This document shows positions 43,159-56,088 of a DNA stretch of 64,000 bases, piece after piece (the first letter of the stretch is position 1; every line of letters starts with the position of its first letter). This DNA is from Thermovibrio sp. (lineage in GTDB: Bacteria > Aquificota > Aquificia > Desulfurobacteriales > Desulfurobacteriaceae). The position numbers and the translations under genes were made by a program. The DNA lies in assembly GCA_015490195.1 (NCBI GenBank), contig WFYG01000036.1:37383-101382 (forward strand), in the 5' to 3' direction. The notes beneath the pieces are model-generated. The model was given only the letters and a program-made list of their open reading frames with translations, made no database searches and was not told where the DNA came from.

Positions 43159-44329
43159 TAACCCTCATCGCCTCTGCAGCTCTTTTTGCCTTAGCTCTTG
43201 CCTCCTCTACACTCTCTCCCCTTGCAATGGCAACTCCCATTCTCCTCTTTGGCCTCGTTGTAGGCTTTCCGAAGATCCTCACCCAGACGTTTGGCTCCTT
43301 TAGAGCTTCTTCTAATCCTTCATACTCGGGAGCTACCGAGTGGGTTTTTGCGTGGAAACAGTAGGAAGCTCCCGGGGAGATAAGCTCAATGTGAATGGGA
43401 AGACCCAAAATTGCCCTCAGATGAATTTCAAACTCGCTCATGTTCTGGCTTGCCATCGTTACCATCCCTGTGTCGTGGGGCCTCGGTGAGACCTCGCTGA
43501 ACCAGACAGTATCCCCCTTAACGAAGAACTCACACCCGAAGATTCCGTATCCCCCTAAAGCATCTGTTACGGCCTTTGCCATCTCCTGAGCCTTTCTAAG
43601 AGCCGTTTCAGTCATTGCCTGTGGCTGCCAGCTCTCGTGGTAGTCCCCCTCCACCTGCCTGTGGCCGATTGGCGGGCAGAAGAGGGTTCCCTGATTTCTT
43701 GTTCTAACTGTTAAGAGAGTTATCTCAAAGTCAAAGTCTATGAACTCCTCAATGATAATGGCGTTTCCCTTACCCCTCGCGTTCTTCTTTGCGTAGTAAA
43801 AAGCCTTCTCTATCTCATCAGGAGTTCTAACAACGCTCTGTCCCTTACCGGATGAGCTCATAACGGGTTTCACAACAACGGGAAGACCTATCTCCTCAAC
43901 GGCCTTTTTATACTCCTCTAAAGTCTCTGCAAACCTGTAGCCGGAAGTCTTCAGTCCAAGCTCCTCTGCCGCAAGCCTTCTGATTCCAATCCTGTCCATT
44001 GTAAGCTTAACGGCTTTGCCGCTTGGAACAACGTTGAAGCCCTCTTTCTCAAGCTCTAAAAGCATATCTGTGTCTATGGCCTCAATCTCTGGAACGATAA
44101 AGTCGGGCTTTTCTCTGTAGACAATGTTCTTTATCTGTTTTCCGTCCCTCATGTCTATCACGTAGTAGCGGTGGGCAACCTGCTGGGCGGGGGCAAACTG
44201 GTAGGAGTCAACTGCCACAACCTCTATTCCCAACCTCATCGCTTCAATGGTAAACTCCTTGCCAAGCTCTCCGCTTCCTAAGAGGAGAACCTTCGTCGCG
44301 TTGTGTGAAAGGGGCGTTCCTACCCTCAT
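43145..44329 (-). CDS. purT: Formate-dependent phosphoribosylglycinamide formyltransferase
   Basis: [47 protein letters not shown]-grasp. Confidence 0.96.
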   Translation of the reverse strand: MRVGTPLSHNATKVLLLGSGELGKEFTIEAMRLGIEVVAVDSYQFAPAQQVAHRYYVIDMRDGKQIKNIVYREKPDFIVPEIEAIDTDMLLELEKEGFNVVPSGKAVKLTMDRIGIRRLAAEELGLKTSGYRFAETLEEYKKAVEEIGLPVVVKPVMSSSGKGQSVVRTPDEIEKAFYYAKKNARGKGNAIIIEEFIDFDFEITLLTVRTRNQGTLFCPPIGHRQVEGDYHESWQPQAMTETALRKAQEMAKAVTDALGGYGIFGCEFFVKGDTVWFSEVSPRPHDTGMVTMASQNMSEFEIHLRAILGLPIHIELISPGASYCFHAKTHSVAPEYEGLEEALKEPNVWVRIFGKPTTRPKRRMGVAIARGESVEEARAKAKRAAEAMRVIENG

Positions 44330-44337
44330 ATCACCTC

Positions 44338-45006
44338 CTACCTGCAGTTTATTTGAACAGAAGCTCTAATCTCTATTTTCTGACTGTTCTGGGGCGGTTG
44401 CGGGAGTTTTACAGATTGAGCTCTTACAGACTCCATTATAATCGGCGGCCTGCTGACCGTTGAGAAGCTTACAGATTTGAGAAGACACTTTGAGTGGAGC
44501 TCCCTCCCGAAAACCCTGGCCTCACTCTCGGCCTCCTTCAGGGCTTCTATCTTCAATTCCTCTAATACTCTCTTTCTAAGCTTATCTGAAACGCACCAGC
44601 CAACGGATGAGACGGAGTAGTTGAGGGGAGCTCCCCTCTTTGCCTCTTCCAGAGCCCTTATCACCTCCTCTTGCTGAGATGGGCTTTTTAGGAGGAATCT
44701 GTAGTTGATCCTTCCAACAAATCCGACTATCCTGTACCTCTTTTCAGAGGGAATCCACTCTCTATTCGGGAAAACGGTGAACTTCCCACCGGTATAGCGG
44801 AACTTCAGGTTCCTTACGTAGCTGTCAGCCTTTGAAAGTGCCTGAAGGACTGATGATTCACTCTCTCCCCGGGCAGAGACGGAAACAGAAATACAGTAGA
44901 TATCCGGCTTAATTTCCCTGTAGACAGTAATCGTGTCTTTTATCTCTGTTGAAAGGGCGACAGACGGGAGAATTAGGGCTAAAAACAGAACCAGAACCTG
45001 CCACAT
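44338..45006 (-). CDS. SIMPL-domain (DUF541) exported protein
   Basis: Signal peptide; [34 protein letters not shown]. Confidence 0.65.
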   Translation of the reverse strand: MWQVLVLFLALILPSVALSTEIKDTITVYREIKPDIYCISVSVSARGESESSVLQALSKADSYVRNLKFRYTGGKFTVFPNREWIPSEKRYRIVGFVGRINYRFLLKSPSQQEEVIRALEEAKRGAPLNYSVSSVGWCVSDKLRKRVLEELKIEALKEAESEARVFGRELHSKCLLKSVSFSTVSRPPIIMESVRAQSVKLPQPPQNSQKIEIRASVQINCR

Positions 45007-45036
45007 AGTAGCTCCTCAATTACGGTTAACTCCATT

Positions 45037-45915
45037 TTAACCTACAAGGAGCTTCAGGAACAGAAGGTAAACGGGAAAGAGGAGAGTTGAGATAAAAATG
45101 ATTGAAGCCGCTGTTTGGGAGGAAACCTCAAACTTTTCGCAGAGAACGTAGTTGAGAACTGCAGATGGAAGTGAGGACTGAACTATCAGAACCTTCTGGA
45201 GAAAGGGAGAGCAGCCAAGGAGTTTAGAGGAAATAATGGCTGAGGCAGTTCCGCCGAAGAACCTAACGGCTGAACCTAAAAGACTGATTTCAATTTCAGA
45301 AAAAGTGATTTTTGAGAGGCTTATACCGATTGAGAAGAGCATTAAGGGAAGAGTGGCGTCTCCTGTGAGCTTTACCATCTTCTCAACTCCCAGGGGGAGC
45401 TCCACCCCCTTTAGGAGAAAGGAGAGCAGAAGGGCGTAGATGAGGGGAATCCTGAGGGCTGAGACAATTCCCTCCTTTACACTTCCCTTCAGAACAACAA
45501 TTCCTAAGGTAAAGTGGTAAACGGCCATAACAACCATGTAGGTAATGGCAACGGGGAGTGCCTTCTCGCCAAACATGAGGAGAATTAGAGGAATTCCCAT
45601 GTAGCCGGCGTTCATTACAGTTGACGAGAGCTCAAAGGCAGGATTTCTCTTTTTCAGGAAGAGGAGCTCTGAGAGAACGGAAAGGGCATAGACGCCGAAG
45701 AAAACCCCAAGGGCCGTTAAAGAGATGCAGGAGATGTTTGAGAGGTTCAAAGGGAGCTCCCTGAATGAAGAAAAGATTAGTGCAGGGGCGAAGAAGTAGA
45801 GAACTACCGTTGAAATGGTTTTCGTTTCAAGGTCTTTCCAGATTTTGCCCGAGAGGAATCCCAGGGCAATCAGCAGGTAAATGGGTAAAATGACGTTTAA
45901 AAGGAGCTCCCCCAC
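45037..45915 (-). CDS. Auxin-efflux-carrier-family permease
   Basis: About ten TM segments; STVMNAGYMGIPLILLMFGEKALPVAI. Confidence 0.8.
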   Translation of the reverse strand: MGELLLNVILPIYLLIALGFLSGKIWKDLETKTISTVVLYFFAPALIFSSFRELPLNLSNISCISLTALGVFFGVYALSVLSELLFLKKRNPAFELSSTVMNAGYMGIPLILLMFGEKALPVAITYMVVMAVYHFTLGIVVLKGSVKEGIVSALRIPLIYALLLSFLLKGVELPLGVEKMVKLTGDATLPLMLFSIGISLSKITFSEIEISLLGSAVRFFGGTASAIISSKLLGCSPFLQKVLIVQSSLPSAVLNYVLCEKFEVSSQTAASIIFISTLLFPVYLLFLKLLVG

Positions 45916-47822
45916 TAAAGGTTCCTCCCCCTTACCCTTTCGTTCCCTTTTCTCTCTGTAAGCCCTAAAGAGTCAAGGTATTCTAAGATTGGAATTGCAA
46001 ACTTCCTGCTGATGTTCAGGTAGTCTTTAAACTCTGAAACTGAGAGGGTTTCCTTCTTTTTAAAGTGCTCCTTCAGAATCTCCTCTATCCTCTCAAAGCT
46101 CTGTGGTGAAAAGAGGAAATCTCCAATTCTGTGGTATCCCTTCTCCCTCACAAGGTAAGAGGCGGCCATGTAGACCTTATCCTCAGGGATGCCGGTGCTC
46201 TTTGAGAACTCCTTGAGGGATGGCGGCGTAAATCCCCCTTCACGAGAGGCAGACTCAAGCCTATCAACTATCTCTTTAAACTCCCCTTCCGCCTTCGGTT
46301 TAAAGCCCTTCATTCTTAGGTAAGAGCCTTCTTCCTCTAAAACACCCTCTCCGATGAGCTCAGAGACAACGAGGCTGAAGAGCTCTCCGGGGAGTTTAAG
46401 GGAGCTCCTCAAAGACTCCCTGTTTATCCCCGGAGCAACCGGGTATCTCCTGTGGAACTCCTCAACTGCCTCAATCAGCTCTTTGCGAACCTGACCAAGG
46501 TAGTTTGACGGGTAGAGTCTGCCGTCTGAAACAAAAATTTCCCCTCTCTCAACAGCTTTTTCAACAAGTTTCCTGGCCTCTTCAGGTGTTAGCCCCAACC
46601 TCTGGACAAAGTCCTTCTCTGTTAAAAGCCCCGGGAATTTTGAAACTAAGTGAAAAATGAGCCCTTCCTTCTTCCCTTTAACTAAGGGCTCTATAAACTC
46701 AAGGTACTTCTCCCTGAAGCGCCTCCTGAACTTCCTCTCAGGGAGGGGGTTGACTATCCAGCCGCCGCCGATAACCCTTGCAGGGGAGTAGTTCCTGACG
46801 ACGAACCGGTCTCCGTAGACGGGAACAATTTCATCCCTCAGCCTTATCTGGACCAGTGCCCTCTCACCGGGGAGGAGTTCCTCTCTGTCTATCAGATAAA
46901 CCTCCCCTTCGGTCTCTGAGGTCAAGTGGTGAAAGTGAACCTTGAAACCGCTCTCAACGATTACGCTGGCGTTCTTTGAAAGCTCCAGAACGGCGTCAAC
47001 CATTTTTGTCGGCCTCAGGTAGCCGGGAGTGGCAAGCAGGTCTCCCCTCTTAACCTCCTCCTTTGAGACAGAGGCAAGGTTTACGGCAGTCCTCTGACCG
47101 GCAAAGGCCTCCTCAACAGGCTTTCCGTGAACCTGAATACCCCGAACTTTTGTCTTTAAGCCCTTCGGGAGTATCTCAACCTCATCTCCAACTTTTACCT
47201 TTCCGGAAAGGAGTGTTCCCGTTATTACCGTTCCAAACCCCTTTACTGTAAAAGACCTGTCAACGGGGAGCCTCAAAATCCCTTCAGAGCTCCTTGGCTC
47301 AACCTCTTCAGAGAGTTTTTCAAGGGCTTTAAGAAGCTCCCCTATCCCCTCGCCGGTTTTTGAAGAGACGGGGATGACGGGAGCTCCCTCTAAAAACGTT
47401 CCCTTTGTAAACTCCTTAACCTCTTCCTTTACAAGTTCCAACCACTCCTCATCAACAAGGTCTTTCTTCGTTAGAACAACAACTCCCTTCTTCGTTCCAA
47501 GAACTTGACAGACAGTCAGGTGCTCTTCCGTCTGGGGCATTATCCCCTCGTCTGCGGCAACAACGAAGAGGACAAGGTCTAAACCGTGGGCGCCTGCCAG
47601 CATGTTCTTTATGAACTTCTCATGGCCGGGAACGTCAACAATCCCAATCAGTGTACCGTTTGGGAGTTTCAGGTGGGCAAACCCCAGGTCAATTGTCATC
47701 CCTCTCTTCTTCTCCTCCTCCCACCGGTCTGTGTCTATGCCGGTTAAGGCCTTAATGAGCGTAGTTTTCCCGTGGTCTATGTGGCCTGCCGTTCCAACAA
47801 CTAAGAACTTCTTACTTTGCAT
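45915..47822 (-). CDS. selB: Selenocysteine-specific elongation factor
   Basis: [43 protein letters not shown]-terminal winged helices. Confidence 0.95.
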   Translation of the reverse strand: MQSKKFLVVGTAGHIDHGKTTLIKALTGIDTDRWEEEKKRGMTIDLGFAHLKLPNGTLIGIVDVPGHEKFIKNMLAGAHGLDLVLFVVAADEGIMPQTEEHLTVCQVLGTKKGVVVLTKKDLVDEEWLELVKEEVKEFTKGTFLEGAPVIPVSSKTGEGIGELLKALEKLSEEVEPRSSEGILRLPVDRSFTVKGFGTVITGTLLSGKVKVGDEVEILPKGLKTKVRGIQVHGKPVEEAFAGQRTAVNLASVSKEEVKRGDLLATPGYLRPTKMVDAVLELSKNASVIVESGFKVHFHHLTSETEGEVYLIDREELLPGERALVQIRLRDEIVPVYGDRFVVRNYSPARVIGGGWIVNPLPERKFRRRFREKYLEFIEPLVKGKKEGLIFHLVSKFPGLLTEKDFVQRLGLTPEEARKLVEKAVERGEIFVSDGRLYPSNYLGQVRKELIEAVEEFHRRYPVAPGINRESLRSSLKLPGELFSLVVSELIGEGVLEEEGSYLRMKGFKPKAEGEFKEIVDRLESASREGGFTPPSLKEFSKSTGIPEDKVYMAASYLVREKGYHRIGDFLFSPQSFERIEEILKEHFKKKETLSVSEFKDYLNISRKFAIPILEYLDSLGLTERKGNERVRGRNL

Positions 47823-49485
47823 AGTCTACAGCCCTTGTCTCCCTTATAACGGTTATCTTAATCTGGCCGGGATACTGAACTTCCTCCTCAATCTTCTTTG
47901 AAATCTGATGGGCTAAAAAGGCGGCCTCCTCGTCTGTAATCTTATCGGGCTCAACCATTATCCTCACTTCCCTTCCAGCCTGAATTGCAAAGGCCTTCAT
48001 AACACCGGGGAAAGACTCTGCAATGCTCTCAAGCTTCTCAATCCTCTTTATGTAGGCTTCCAGGCTCTCTCTCCTTGCTCCCGGCCTTGCGGCAGAGAGG
48101 GCATCGGCAGTTGCAGCACATACAGACTCAACCGTTGTGAACTCAACCTCTCCGTGGTGGGCAGCAGCTGCGTTTACAACTGCCTCAGGCTCCCCGTATT
48201 TCTTGAGGATATCTGCTCCGATTATTGCGTGGGAGCCCTCAACCTCGTGGGTTACGGCCTTTCCGATGTCGTGGAAGAGTCCTGCCCTCTTTGCAAGCTG
48301 AACGTCTGCACCGATTTCAGCTGCAATCATCCCGGCAAGGTATGCAACCTCTTTAACGTGCTGGAGAACGTTCTGGCCGTAGCTGGTTCTGAACTTGAGC
48401 CTTCCAAGGAGTTTCTTAAGTTCAGGGTGAACGTTGTCTATTCCCAGCTCAAAGAGAACCTCTTCTGCGGCGCTGAGCATTTCCTGTTCAATCTCCTGCT
48501 TAACCTTCTCAACAACCTCCTCAATCCTTGCCGGATGGATACGGCCGTCTGCAACTAATCTCTCAAGGGCTATCCTCGCAATTTCCCTCCGAACGGGGTC
48601 AAAGCAGGAGATGGTTACCGCCTCAGGGGTGTCGTCAATTATCAGGTCAACCCCCGTTGCAAGCTCAAAAGCCCTTATGTTTCTTCCCTCTCTGCCGATT
48701 ATCCTTCCCTTCATCTCGTTATTTGGAAGGTCAACAACTGAAACTGTAGTCTCTGCAACCGTATCTGTTGCAAGGCGCTGAATTGTCGTTGCAAGTATCT
48801 TCTTAGCTCTTCTCTCTGCAGTCTGCTCAAACTCCTCCTCAATTCTTTTATAACGAATAGCAAGATCTCTCCGGACTTCCTCCTCCATGCGGCGAAGGAG
48901 CTCCTCAACGGCCTCCTCCTTCGTCATTCCAGAGATCTCTTCAAGCTTCTTCAGCTCCTCATCTAAGAGCTGGCTCAGTTTTACCTCTTTCTCAAGGAGC
49001 TCCGCCTCCAACTTCTCAACCTCAGCCTTCTTCTCCTCAAGCTCTGCCTCAAGCTTGTCTAAAAACTCTGCCCTCCTATCAAGGTTCTCCTCCCTCTTAT
49101 CTAACGTTGACTCTCTCTTGTCCAGGTATTCCTCACGGCGAAGGAGCCTCTTCTCAAGCTCTGCAAGTTCTTTCCTCTTCTCCTTCAGCTCCTCTTCTAA
49201 GCGCTCCCTCTCCTTGAGAACCTCCTCTTTGGCCTCTAAAATGGCTTTTTTGCGGAGCTCCTCGTACCTTTCCTCTGCTTCCCTCTCAAACTTCTCAGCT
49301 TTCTTCCTTATCTCCTCGGCCTCTTCCTGAGCCCTCCTAATGATTCTCTCCGCTTCAGCTTTTGCTTCTTCTCTTATAGTTCTCTCAATCTCTTCGCGGG
49401 CAACCTGTCCTCTTCTGCTGCCAACAACGTAACCGCCGGCAAGACCTGAAACTATTGCCAGTATGGCAACTAAGATTGATTCCAT
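47812..49485 (-). CDS. rny: Ribonuclease Y
   Basis: N-terminal TM, long coiled coil, KH ([15 protein letters not shown]) and HD ([24 protein letters not shown]) domains. Confidence 0.97.
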   Translation of the reverse strand: MESILVAILAIVSGLAGGYVVGSRRGQVAREEIERTIREEAKAEAERIIRRAQEEAEEIRKKAEKFEREAEERYEELRKKAILEAKEEVLKERERLEEELKEKRKELAELEKRLLRREEYLDKRESTLDKREENLDRRAEFLDKLEAELEEKKAEVEKLEAELLEKEVKLSQLLDEELKKLEEISGMTKEEAVEELLRRMEEEVRRDLAIRYKRIEEEFEQTAERRAKKILATTIQRLATDTVAETTVSVVDLPNNEMKGRIIGREGRNIRAFELATGVDLIIDDTPEAVTISCFDPVRREIARIALERLVADGRIHPARIEEVVEKVKQEIEQEMLSAAEEVLFELGIDNVHPELKKLLGRLKFRTSYGQNVLQHVKEVAYLAGMIAAEIGADVQLAKRAGLFHDIGKAVTHEVEGSHAIIGADILKKYGEPEAVVNAAAAHHGEVEFTTVESVCAATADALSAARPGARRESLEAYIKRIEKLESIAESFPGVMKAFAIQAGREVRIMVEPDKITDEEAAFLAHQISKKIEEEVQYPGQIKITVIRETRAVDYAK

Positions 49486-50051
49486 TCCTTCCTCCTTATC
49501 CAGAATTTCTCTGTAGTAATGTAGTCAACGGGAACGTCAAATGGGTCGTGGGGAACCCTATCAAAGAGCTGAAAAGAGAAGCAGACCCCAACTCTGGCCT
49601 TTGTTCTGAAAGATTTTAGAAACCTGTCGTAGAAGCCTCCCCCGTATCCAACCCTGAAGCCGTAAACGTCAAAGGCAAGGCCGGGAACAAAGACGACATC
49701 AACCTGGTTTAAGACCCGGCGGAAGTCAAGGGGCGGTTCAGGAATCCCGAACCTGCCGGGGGAGAGTTCCCTTAAAGAACTCACCTCTATGGGAAGAATC
49801 TCTTTTCCGCTAACCTTCGGAAAGGCAACTCTTTTACCGGCCTTGAGGAGTTTTTTTGCCAGAGGAGTTATGTCAGGTTCTCTGTTTATTGAATAGTAGA
49901 AGAGGAAACTTTCTGCGTGCGGATAGAGATTCAGGACTCCTTTGAGCTGCTCTGTTACCCGGTTGCTCTTTATCTTCCACTCATTTTCTGTAAGCAGACT
50001 CCTCCGCTGACGGATGTAACTCCGAACGGTCTCTTTAGATGGCAACATCAA
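49470..50051 (-). CDS. 5-formyltetrahydrofolate cyclo-ligase family protein
   Basis: [29 protein letters not shown]. Confidence 0.92.
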   Translation of the reverse strand: MMLPSKETVRSYIRQRRSLLTENEWKIKSNRVTEQLKGVLNLYPHAESFLFYYSINREPDITPLAKKLLKAGKRVAFPKVSGKEILPIEVSSLRELSPGRFGIPEPPLDFRRVLNQVDVVFVPGLAFDVYGFRVGYGGGFYDRFLKSFRTKARVGVCFSFQLFDRVPHDPFDVPVDYITTEKFWIRRKEWNQS

Positions 50052-50083
50052 CTCCTGAGGTGGAGTTGGGGCTAAGGGAAGGG

Positions 50084-50377
50084 TTAGGGGGCGAGCTTGT
50101 TGGGTTTTATCAGGAGCTTTGCTCCCTCTTCCAACCTTTTAATTTCCTCTCCAAGCTCAAAGATCTGCTTCTTGAGGGATTCGTTCTCATCTAAAAGGTA
50201 GAAACAGGCAACAACGAGAGCTTTATCAAACGTAACCCTGCTGTTGCCCGATTTTATCTTCTCAACCATATCTTCCAGTTTCTGGGCAAGCTTCTTAACG
50301 TATTCAGGGTCTCTGTCCGTCTTTATGTTAAACTTCCTTCCCGATATAACAACTTCAACTGTCTGTGGTAAGCTCAA
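50084..50377 (-). CDS. zapA: Cell division protein ZapA-like
   Basis: VEVVISGRKFNIKTDRDPEYVKKLAQKLEDMVEKIK; Asn-rich coiled-coil C-terminus. Confidence 0.75.
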   Translation of the reverse strand: MSLPQTVEVVISGRKFNIKTDRDPEYVKKLAQKLEDMVEKIKSGNSRVTFDKALVVACFYLLDENESLKKQIFELGEEIKRLEEGAKLLIKPNKLAP

Positions 50378-50389
50378 CTTCTCTTCCTC

Positions 50390-52771
50390 TTAGCCCCTTA
50401 AAGTAGCTCCTATTTTAGCAAGCGAATCAATTATAACACCTAAAATTTTATTAACTTCCTCGTCCGATAGGGTTCTGTCGGGAGCTCTGAAGGTTAAAGA
50501 GAACGCCACGCTCTTTTTCCCTTCAGGTATTCCCTTACCCTCGTAAACGTCAAAGAGTATTAGCTTTTCAAGGAATTTTGAACTTTCCTTTATCACTCTT
50601 TCAATCTCTGCAACGGGAGTTTCCCTGTCAACTAAAACGGCAATGTCCCTCATAACCGGCGGGAACTTGGGAATGGGCTTGAACTCCGTTTTCACCTCCT
50701 CTGAAGCCTTAAGGAGCTCCTCTAAATCCAGTTCTCCAACGAAAATCTCTTCCTTCACGTCAAAGGCCTCGTTAACGTCCGGATGGAGCTTCCCGATGAA
50801 GCCGACAGGTTTTCCGTCAAGGAGAACTTCTGCAGACTGCCCCGGGTGGAGAAATGTGTAAGACCCGGTTGTTTTGAACTCTAAGGGAATCTTTAAGAAC
50901 TCCGAAAGAGTTTCAACAACGCCTTTAAGGTCGTAGAAGTCAATCTTTCTCCTGTTCCACAGGCCTTCAGGAACCTCCCCGGTAATGAGTAGTCCCAACT
51001 TGAGCTTCTCTAAGGGGAGCTCCTCACCGCTCGGAATAAAGGCCTTCGCAACCTCAAAGAGGAAGACGTCTCTCTCGTTCCTGTTTATGTTGTTGACGGC
51101 GTTCTGGACGAGGCTCGGGAAGATGTAATCCCTCATGTAGACCCACTCTTCAGAGAGGGGGTTCTTTATTCTGATGAGATTATCAACAGGAAGGCCGAAC
51201 TTTGAGTAGAGTTTCTCTCCTATGAAGCTGTAGTTTATCGCCTCGTTGAGGCCTAAATCGGAAAGGAGCTCCCTTACCTTTTCAACCCTGAAGTAGCCAA
51301 AGTTTCTCTCAACCTCAGAGTGCATTAGGGGATAGGTGCTTACAACGTTCTTCATTCCGTAGATTCTGATAACTTCCTCTATAAGGTCAACCTCACGGCT
51401 AACGTCGTACTTACGCCAGGAGGGGACTTTAACCACTAAGTAGTCCTGCTCCTTCTTAACGGTGAATCCGAGGTTTGAGAGGATTTCAGCACTTCTCCTT
51501 GCAGGTATGTGGACCCCAAGGAGCTTAACAGCCCTTTCAGGTGAGAAAACAATAACCTTTGGAGTATAGGGCTTCGGGTAAAAAGAGAGGTTCCCCTTCG
51601 CCGCTTTTCCGCCGGTGAGCTTCTGAATCAAGTGGAGAGCTCTCTCTGCAGCAAAGGCACAGGCCTCAATGTCTGCTCCCCTCTCAAACCTGTAGGAGGA
51701 GTCTGTTAAGAGGCCTAACCTCTTTGAGGTTTTCCTTATTGTCATGGGCTCAAAGTGGGCAGACTCTAAAAAGAGGTTAACCGTGTTAAAATCTGTTCCG
51801 CTCTCCTCTCCTCCCATAACTCCTGCAATGGCTACAGGTTTTTCTGCGTCTGCTATTACAAGATCGCCTTTGGAGAGCTCCCTCTCAACTCCGTCTAAAG
51901 TAACTATCTTCTCTCCATCTTTTGCACGGCGGACAACGACCTCTCTCCCTTTCAGCTTATCAAGGTCAAAGGCATGAAGCGGCTGACCGAGTTCATACAT
52001 AACGTAGTTTGTAACGTCAACAACGGCGTTTATCGGCCTCAGGCCAACTAAGTAGAGGCGGACCTTCATCCACAGGGGAGATTCCCTGTTCTCAATTCCC
52101 TTAATCACAAACCCTTCATACCTCGGGCAGGCGGCAGGGTCTAAGACCTCCAGAGAGGCTTCGTCTTTCGTCTCAAAGTCTCCCGTTTCGTAAGTAGTTT
52201 CAGGGAGCTTAATGTTCCTTCCAAGGGCGGCGCGGAGCTCCCTCGCAATTCCAAAAACAGAGAGGGCATCCGGCCTGTTTGTCGTTATCTCGTATTCAAT
52301 TATCCAGTCGTCTAAACCCAAAACTTCTTTAATGTCTTTCCCTATCGGCGTATCTTCGGGAAGTATCATGATTCCAGAGGAGCTCTCAGAGAGTCCAAGC
52401 TCCTCCTCAGAACAGAGCATTCCGTTTGAGACAACTCCCCTCAGCTTGCTCCTTTTTATCCTTACCCCTATTGGGAGCTTTGAGCCGTGGAGAGCAACGG
52501 GAACAACGGCTCCCTCGTAAACGTTATCTGCACCGGTAACTATCTGGAGACCGGTATCCCCAACGTCAACCTGGCAGATCCTCAGCCTGTCGGCGTTCGG
52601 ATGCTTTGTTATTTCGGTAATCTTTCCGGTTACAACCTTTTCAAGGTTCTCTGCGGCGTAGCGGACAGAGTCAACCTCTATTCCAACGTCTGTAAGGATG
52701 TCTGCAACTTCCTGAGGAGAGAGGTCATCTATATCAATAAACTCTCTCAGCCAGTTGTAGGTTATCTTCAT
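50390..52771 (-). CDS. pheT: Phenylalanyl-tRNA synthetase beta subunit
   Basis: ITYNWLREFIDIDDLSPQEVADILTDVGIEVD; B3/B4 and FDX-ACB domains. Confidence 0.97.
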   Translation of the reverse strand: MKITYNWLREFIDIDDLSPQEVADILTDVGIEVDSVRYAAENLEKVVTGKITEITKHPNADRLRICQVDVGDTGLQIVTGADNVYEGAVVPVALHGSKLPIGVRIKRSKLRGVVSNGMLCSEEELGLSESSSGIMILPEDTPIGKDIKEVLGLDDWIIEYEITTNRPDALSVFGIARELRAALGRNIKLPETTYETGDFETKDEASLEVLDPAACPRYEGFVIKGIENRESPLWMKVRLYLVGLRPINAVVDVTNYVMYELGQPLHAFDLDKLKGREVVVRRAKDGEKIVTLDGVERELSKGDLVIADAEKPVAIAGVMGGEESGTDFNTVNLFLESAHFEPMTIRKTSKRLGLLTDSSYRFERGADIEACAFAAERALHLIQKLTGGKAAKGNLSFYPKPYTPKVIVFSPERAVKLLGVHIPARRSAEILSNLGFTVKKEQDYLVVKVPSWRKYDVSREVDLIEEVIRIYGMKNVVSTYPLMHSEVERNFGYFRVEKVRELLSDLGLNEAINYSFIGEKLYSKFGLPVDNLIRIKNPLSEEWVYMRDYIFPSLVQNAVNNINRNERDVFLFEVAKAFIPSGEELPLEKLKLGLLITGEVPEGLWNRRKIDFYDLKGVVETLSEFLKIPLEFKTTGSYTFLHPGQSAEVLLDGKPVGFIGKLHPDVNEAFDVKEEIFVGELDLEELLKASEEVKTEFKPIPKFPPVMRDIAVLVDRETPVAEIERVIKESSKFLEKLILFDVYEGKGIPEGKKSVAFSLTFRAPDRTLSDEEVNKILGVIIDSLAKIGATLRG

Positions 52772-52772
52772 C

Positions 52773-53813
<1,041 letters not shown>

Positions 53814-53860
53814 TTACGTTGGTGCAGTGGGAATTATAAACAATAGGGGGAAAATCCGCA

Positions 53861-54928
53861 TTGGAGAAGTTCCACCTTCTCATTGAGATACTGAAAACTC
53901 TGATAAAGGCAAACAGGTCTCTTGAAACGGGGGAGCTCCACCGGGAACTGGTAAAAACTGGTGTTCTCAACGACTCGGAATCAAGAGTTGAAAGGAGAAA
54001 ACTTTTAAGGGCTCTATCTACACTTGAAGCTCTGAGGTATGTAGAAGCCGTTGAGTCTAAGGGAAGAAAACCTTTCAGCTGGAAGCTGAACCACGAAAAA
54101 TTCCGTTTTCTTACTTCCTACTCGTCAGAGGAATTGATATCAGTTGCTGTCCTTTTCTCTTTTTTTCCGCGCCACTACAGGAACCTTCCCTTTTTCCAGA
54201 AGGCTTTTAACGTTGTAGAGCGGTTTGAGAGGGAGTTCTCAGAGGAGGAGAGAGGTCTTCTGAGGTTCTCCTTTGAGAGGATACCCATTCCAAATGAGCG
54301 TTTCATAAGGCTCAACCCCAGCGTTGTTGAGAAGCTGATAGGTGCAATTCTTGAGAACAGGAAGGTTTACTTTAACTACAGAGGAAAGCCTTTCAGGGTC
54401 TTCCCTGTTAAGTTCTTTACCTACAATGGTCTGTTTTACCTTGGAGCTCTTGATAACAGCACCTACAGGAACTTTCTGGTAAGCAGGATTGAGAATGTGG
54501 AGCTCCTTGCTGAGAGGATATCTCTTGACGAGAAGAAGCGGCTCGTTCGGGAGACCTTTAAGATACCCGACGAGGAGCCGTTCCTGTTTGGAGTTCTACT
54601 TCCTGAGAGTTATGCAACAAAGAAGGAAATTGACAACGGCCTCCGCTTCTTTCCTACTCAGTTCTACTCAAGGTTTACAGACAGGGGAATAGAAGTTTTC
54701 CTGATAGGTTTTACGGGAAAGAGATTTGTAAGCTGGTTTTTAGTAGAGAAAGTTCTCGCTCTGATTCCTCCCAGTAGAGAGCTTATAAAGATGGCGCAGC
54801 ACTTTAACCTGAAGGAAAGGGAACCGAGACTTTCTTACAGTTTAAGGGTTAACGAGGAAAGATTTAAGAGGTTTAAGAAAAAAGGTCTTGAGATCTTAAA
54901 ACTGAGAATGTCGGTTTTTAACGATTAG
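53861..54928 (+). CDS. WYL-domain transcriptional regulator
   Basis: N-terminal wHTH; ILENRKVYFNYRGKPFRVFPVKFFTYNGLFYLGALD. Confidence 0.8.
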   Translation: MEKFHLLIEILKTLIKANRSLETGELHRELVKTGVLNDSESRVERRKLLRALSTLEALRYVEAVESKGRKPFSWKLNHEKFRFLTSYSSEELISVAVLFSFFPRHYRNLPFFQKAFNVVERFEREFSEEERGLLRFSFERIPIPNERFIRLNPSVVEKLIGAILENRKVYFNYRGKPFRVFPVKFFTYNGLFYLGALDNSTYRNFLVSRIENVELLAERISLDEKKRLVRETFKIPDEEPFLFGVLLPESYATKKEIDNGLRFFPTQFYSRFTDRGIEVFLIGFTGKRFVSWFLVEKVLALIPPSRELIKMAQHFNLKEREPRLSYSLRVNEERFKRFKKKGLEILKLRMSVFND

Positions 54929-55005
54929 TGAGTCAACTTTTGACACACCAGTAGATTATTATATTTACAGCGTTTCAGAACAAAGGGGAAGGAGTGGGGA
55001 AGCTT

Positions 55006-55026
55006 GCCGGGGGAGTATCCCCCGGC
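55006..55026. terminator. Strong hairpin between WYL regulator and downstream convergent ORF
   Basis: GCCGGGGG-agtat-CCCCCGGC; no clear U-tract. Confidence 0.5.
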
Positions 55027-55038
55027 TTCTCCTAACTA

Positions 55039-55281
55039 CTAACTAAAGAGCTTCTTACAGCTCCTGTACCAATTAAGGTAGTTGTCAGCAGCCTTTAAAA
55101 GGTCTCTTCCAGCACAGCGGAGTTCTCTCTTAAAACGTCTCCTTTCACGTTTTGTTCCGTTAAATGCAAGGATTTCAGGAGACTCCTTAAACTCCTGAGA
55201 AAGCCTCTCAAATATGGCTTTCAGTGAACCCTGAAGTTTAACGGTTTCGCCGTTTGCTCTTACCCAGAGCTCCATGGCCAA
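55039..55281 (-). CDS. Hypothetical small protein (80 aa)
   Basis: Supplied ORF; no family recognised. Confidence 0.4.
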   Translation of the reverse strand: MAMELWVRANGETVKLQGSLKAIFERLSQEFKESPEILAFNGTKRERRRFKRELRCAGRDLLKAADNYLNWYRSCKKLFS

Positions 55282-55332
55282 CCTCCCTTCAGGATTTCGC
55301 GTTCCGTTAATTTATTCCGCTTAAAAAACGGG

Positions 55333-56088
55333 TCAATTGCCCTTAAGAGCTCTGAAAAGTGAAAGGAGTTTTTCCGGCGGGAGCTCCTCAGCCCTCCTGT
55401 TTGAAAGCTCCTCAAACCCTTCAGGAAACGTTTTTAATCCTAAGTTCTTTTTTAGCTTTTTCCTTCTGTGGGAAAAGGCCTTCTTTAAGAAACTCTCAAA
55501 GGAAAGGAGCTCCCCCTCTTCCATATCAAACCCTGTGGGAACCATTCTGAAAACCGTTGACCAGACCTTTGGAGGGGGAATAAAAGCCCTCGGATGAACG
55601 TCAAAGAGCTTCTCAATCCTGAAAAAGGGGTGAAGAAGAGCCGGAAGATACCCGTATTCCTTACCTTTTGTGGCTGCCAGCCGGTCTGCAACCTCCTTCT
55701 GAACCATAAAAATCCCTTCCTTAAAAACGCTCCTGTGCTTTAAAAGGTTTCTGATAATTGCAGTTGAGACGTTGTAGGGGAGGTTCCCGAAGAACTTCCA
55801 CTTTCCATCAAGCTGAGAGAAGTCAAACTCTGTTGCATCGGCGTTGATAACTTTTACAGGGTTTCCAAACTTCCCTTTCAAGTGTTCAACCCACTGGGGG
55901 TCAAGTTCAATGAGGACAAGCTCTTTCGGTTTCCTTTTTAAAATTTCCTCTGTGAGAGCTCCCCCGCCGGGCCCTATCTCAACAATCCTGTCCTCTGGTG
56001 AAACGTTCCCGGCGTCAACAATCCTCTTTACAACGTTTTTATCTCTCAAAAAGTGCTGTCCTAACGATTTCTTAAGCTTCATCTTCAA
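55333..56088 (-). CDS. rsmA: 16S rRNA dimethyladenosine transferase
   Basis: KKSLGQHFLRDKNVVKRIVDAGNVSPEDRIVEIGPGGGALTEEIL. Confidence 0.97.
   Translation of the reverse strand: MKMKLKKSLGQHFLRDKNVVKRIVDAGNVSPEDRIVEIGPGGGALTEEILKRKPKELVLIELDPQWVEHLKGKFGNPVKVINADATEFDFSQLDGKWKFFGNLPYNVSTAIIRNLLKHRSVFKEGIFMVQKEVADRLAATKGKEYGYLPALLHPFFRIEKLFDVHPRAFIPPPKVWSTVFRMVPTGFDMEEGELLSFESFLKKAFSHRRKKLKKNLGLKTFPEGFEELSNRRAEELPPEKLLSLFRALKGN

Noticed and set aside
48887-49330. 147-aa Ser-rich ORF opposite RNase Y
   Set aside because: Antisense of the Glu/Lys/Arg-rich coiled coil of rny; typical artefact.
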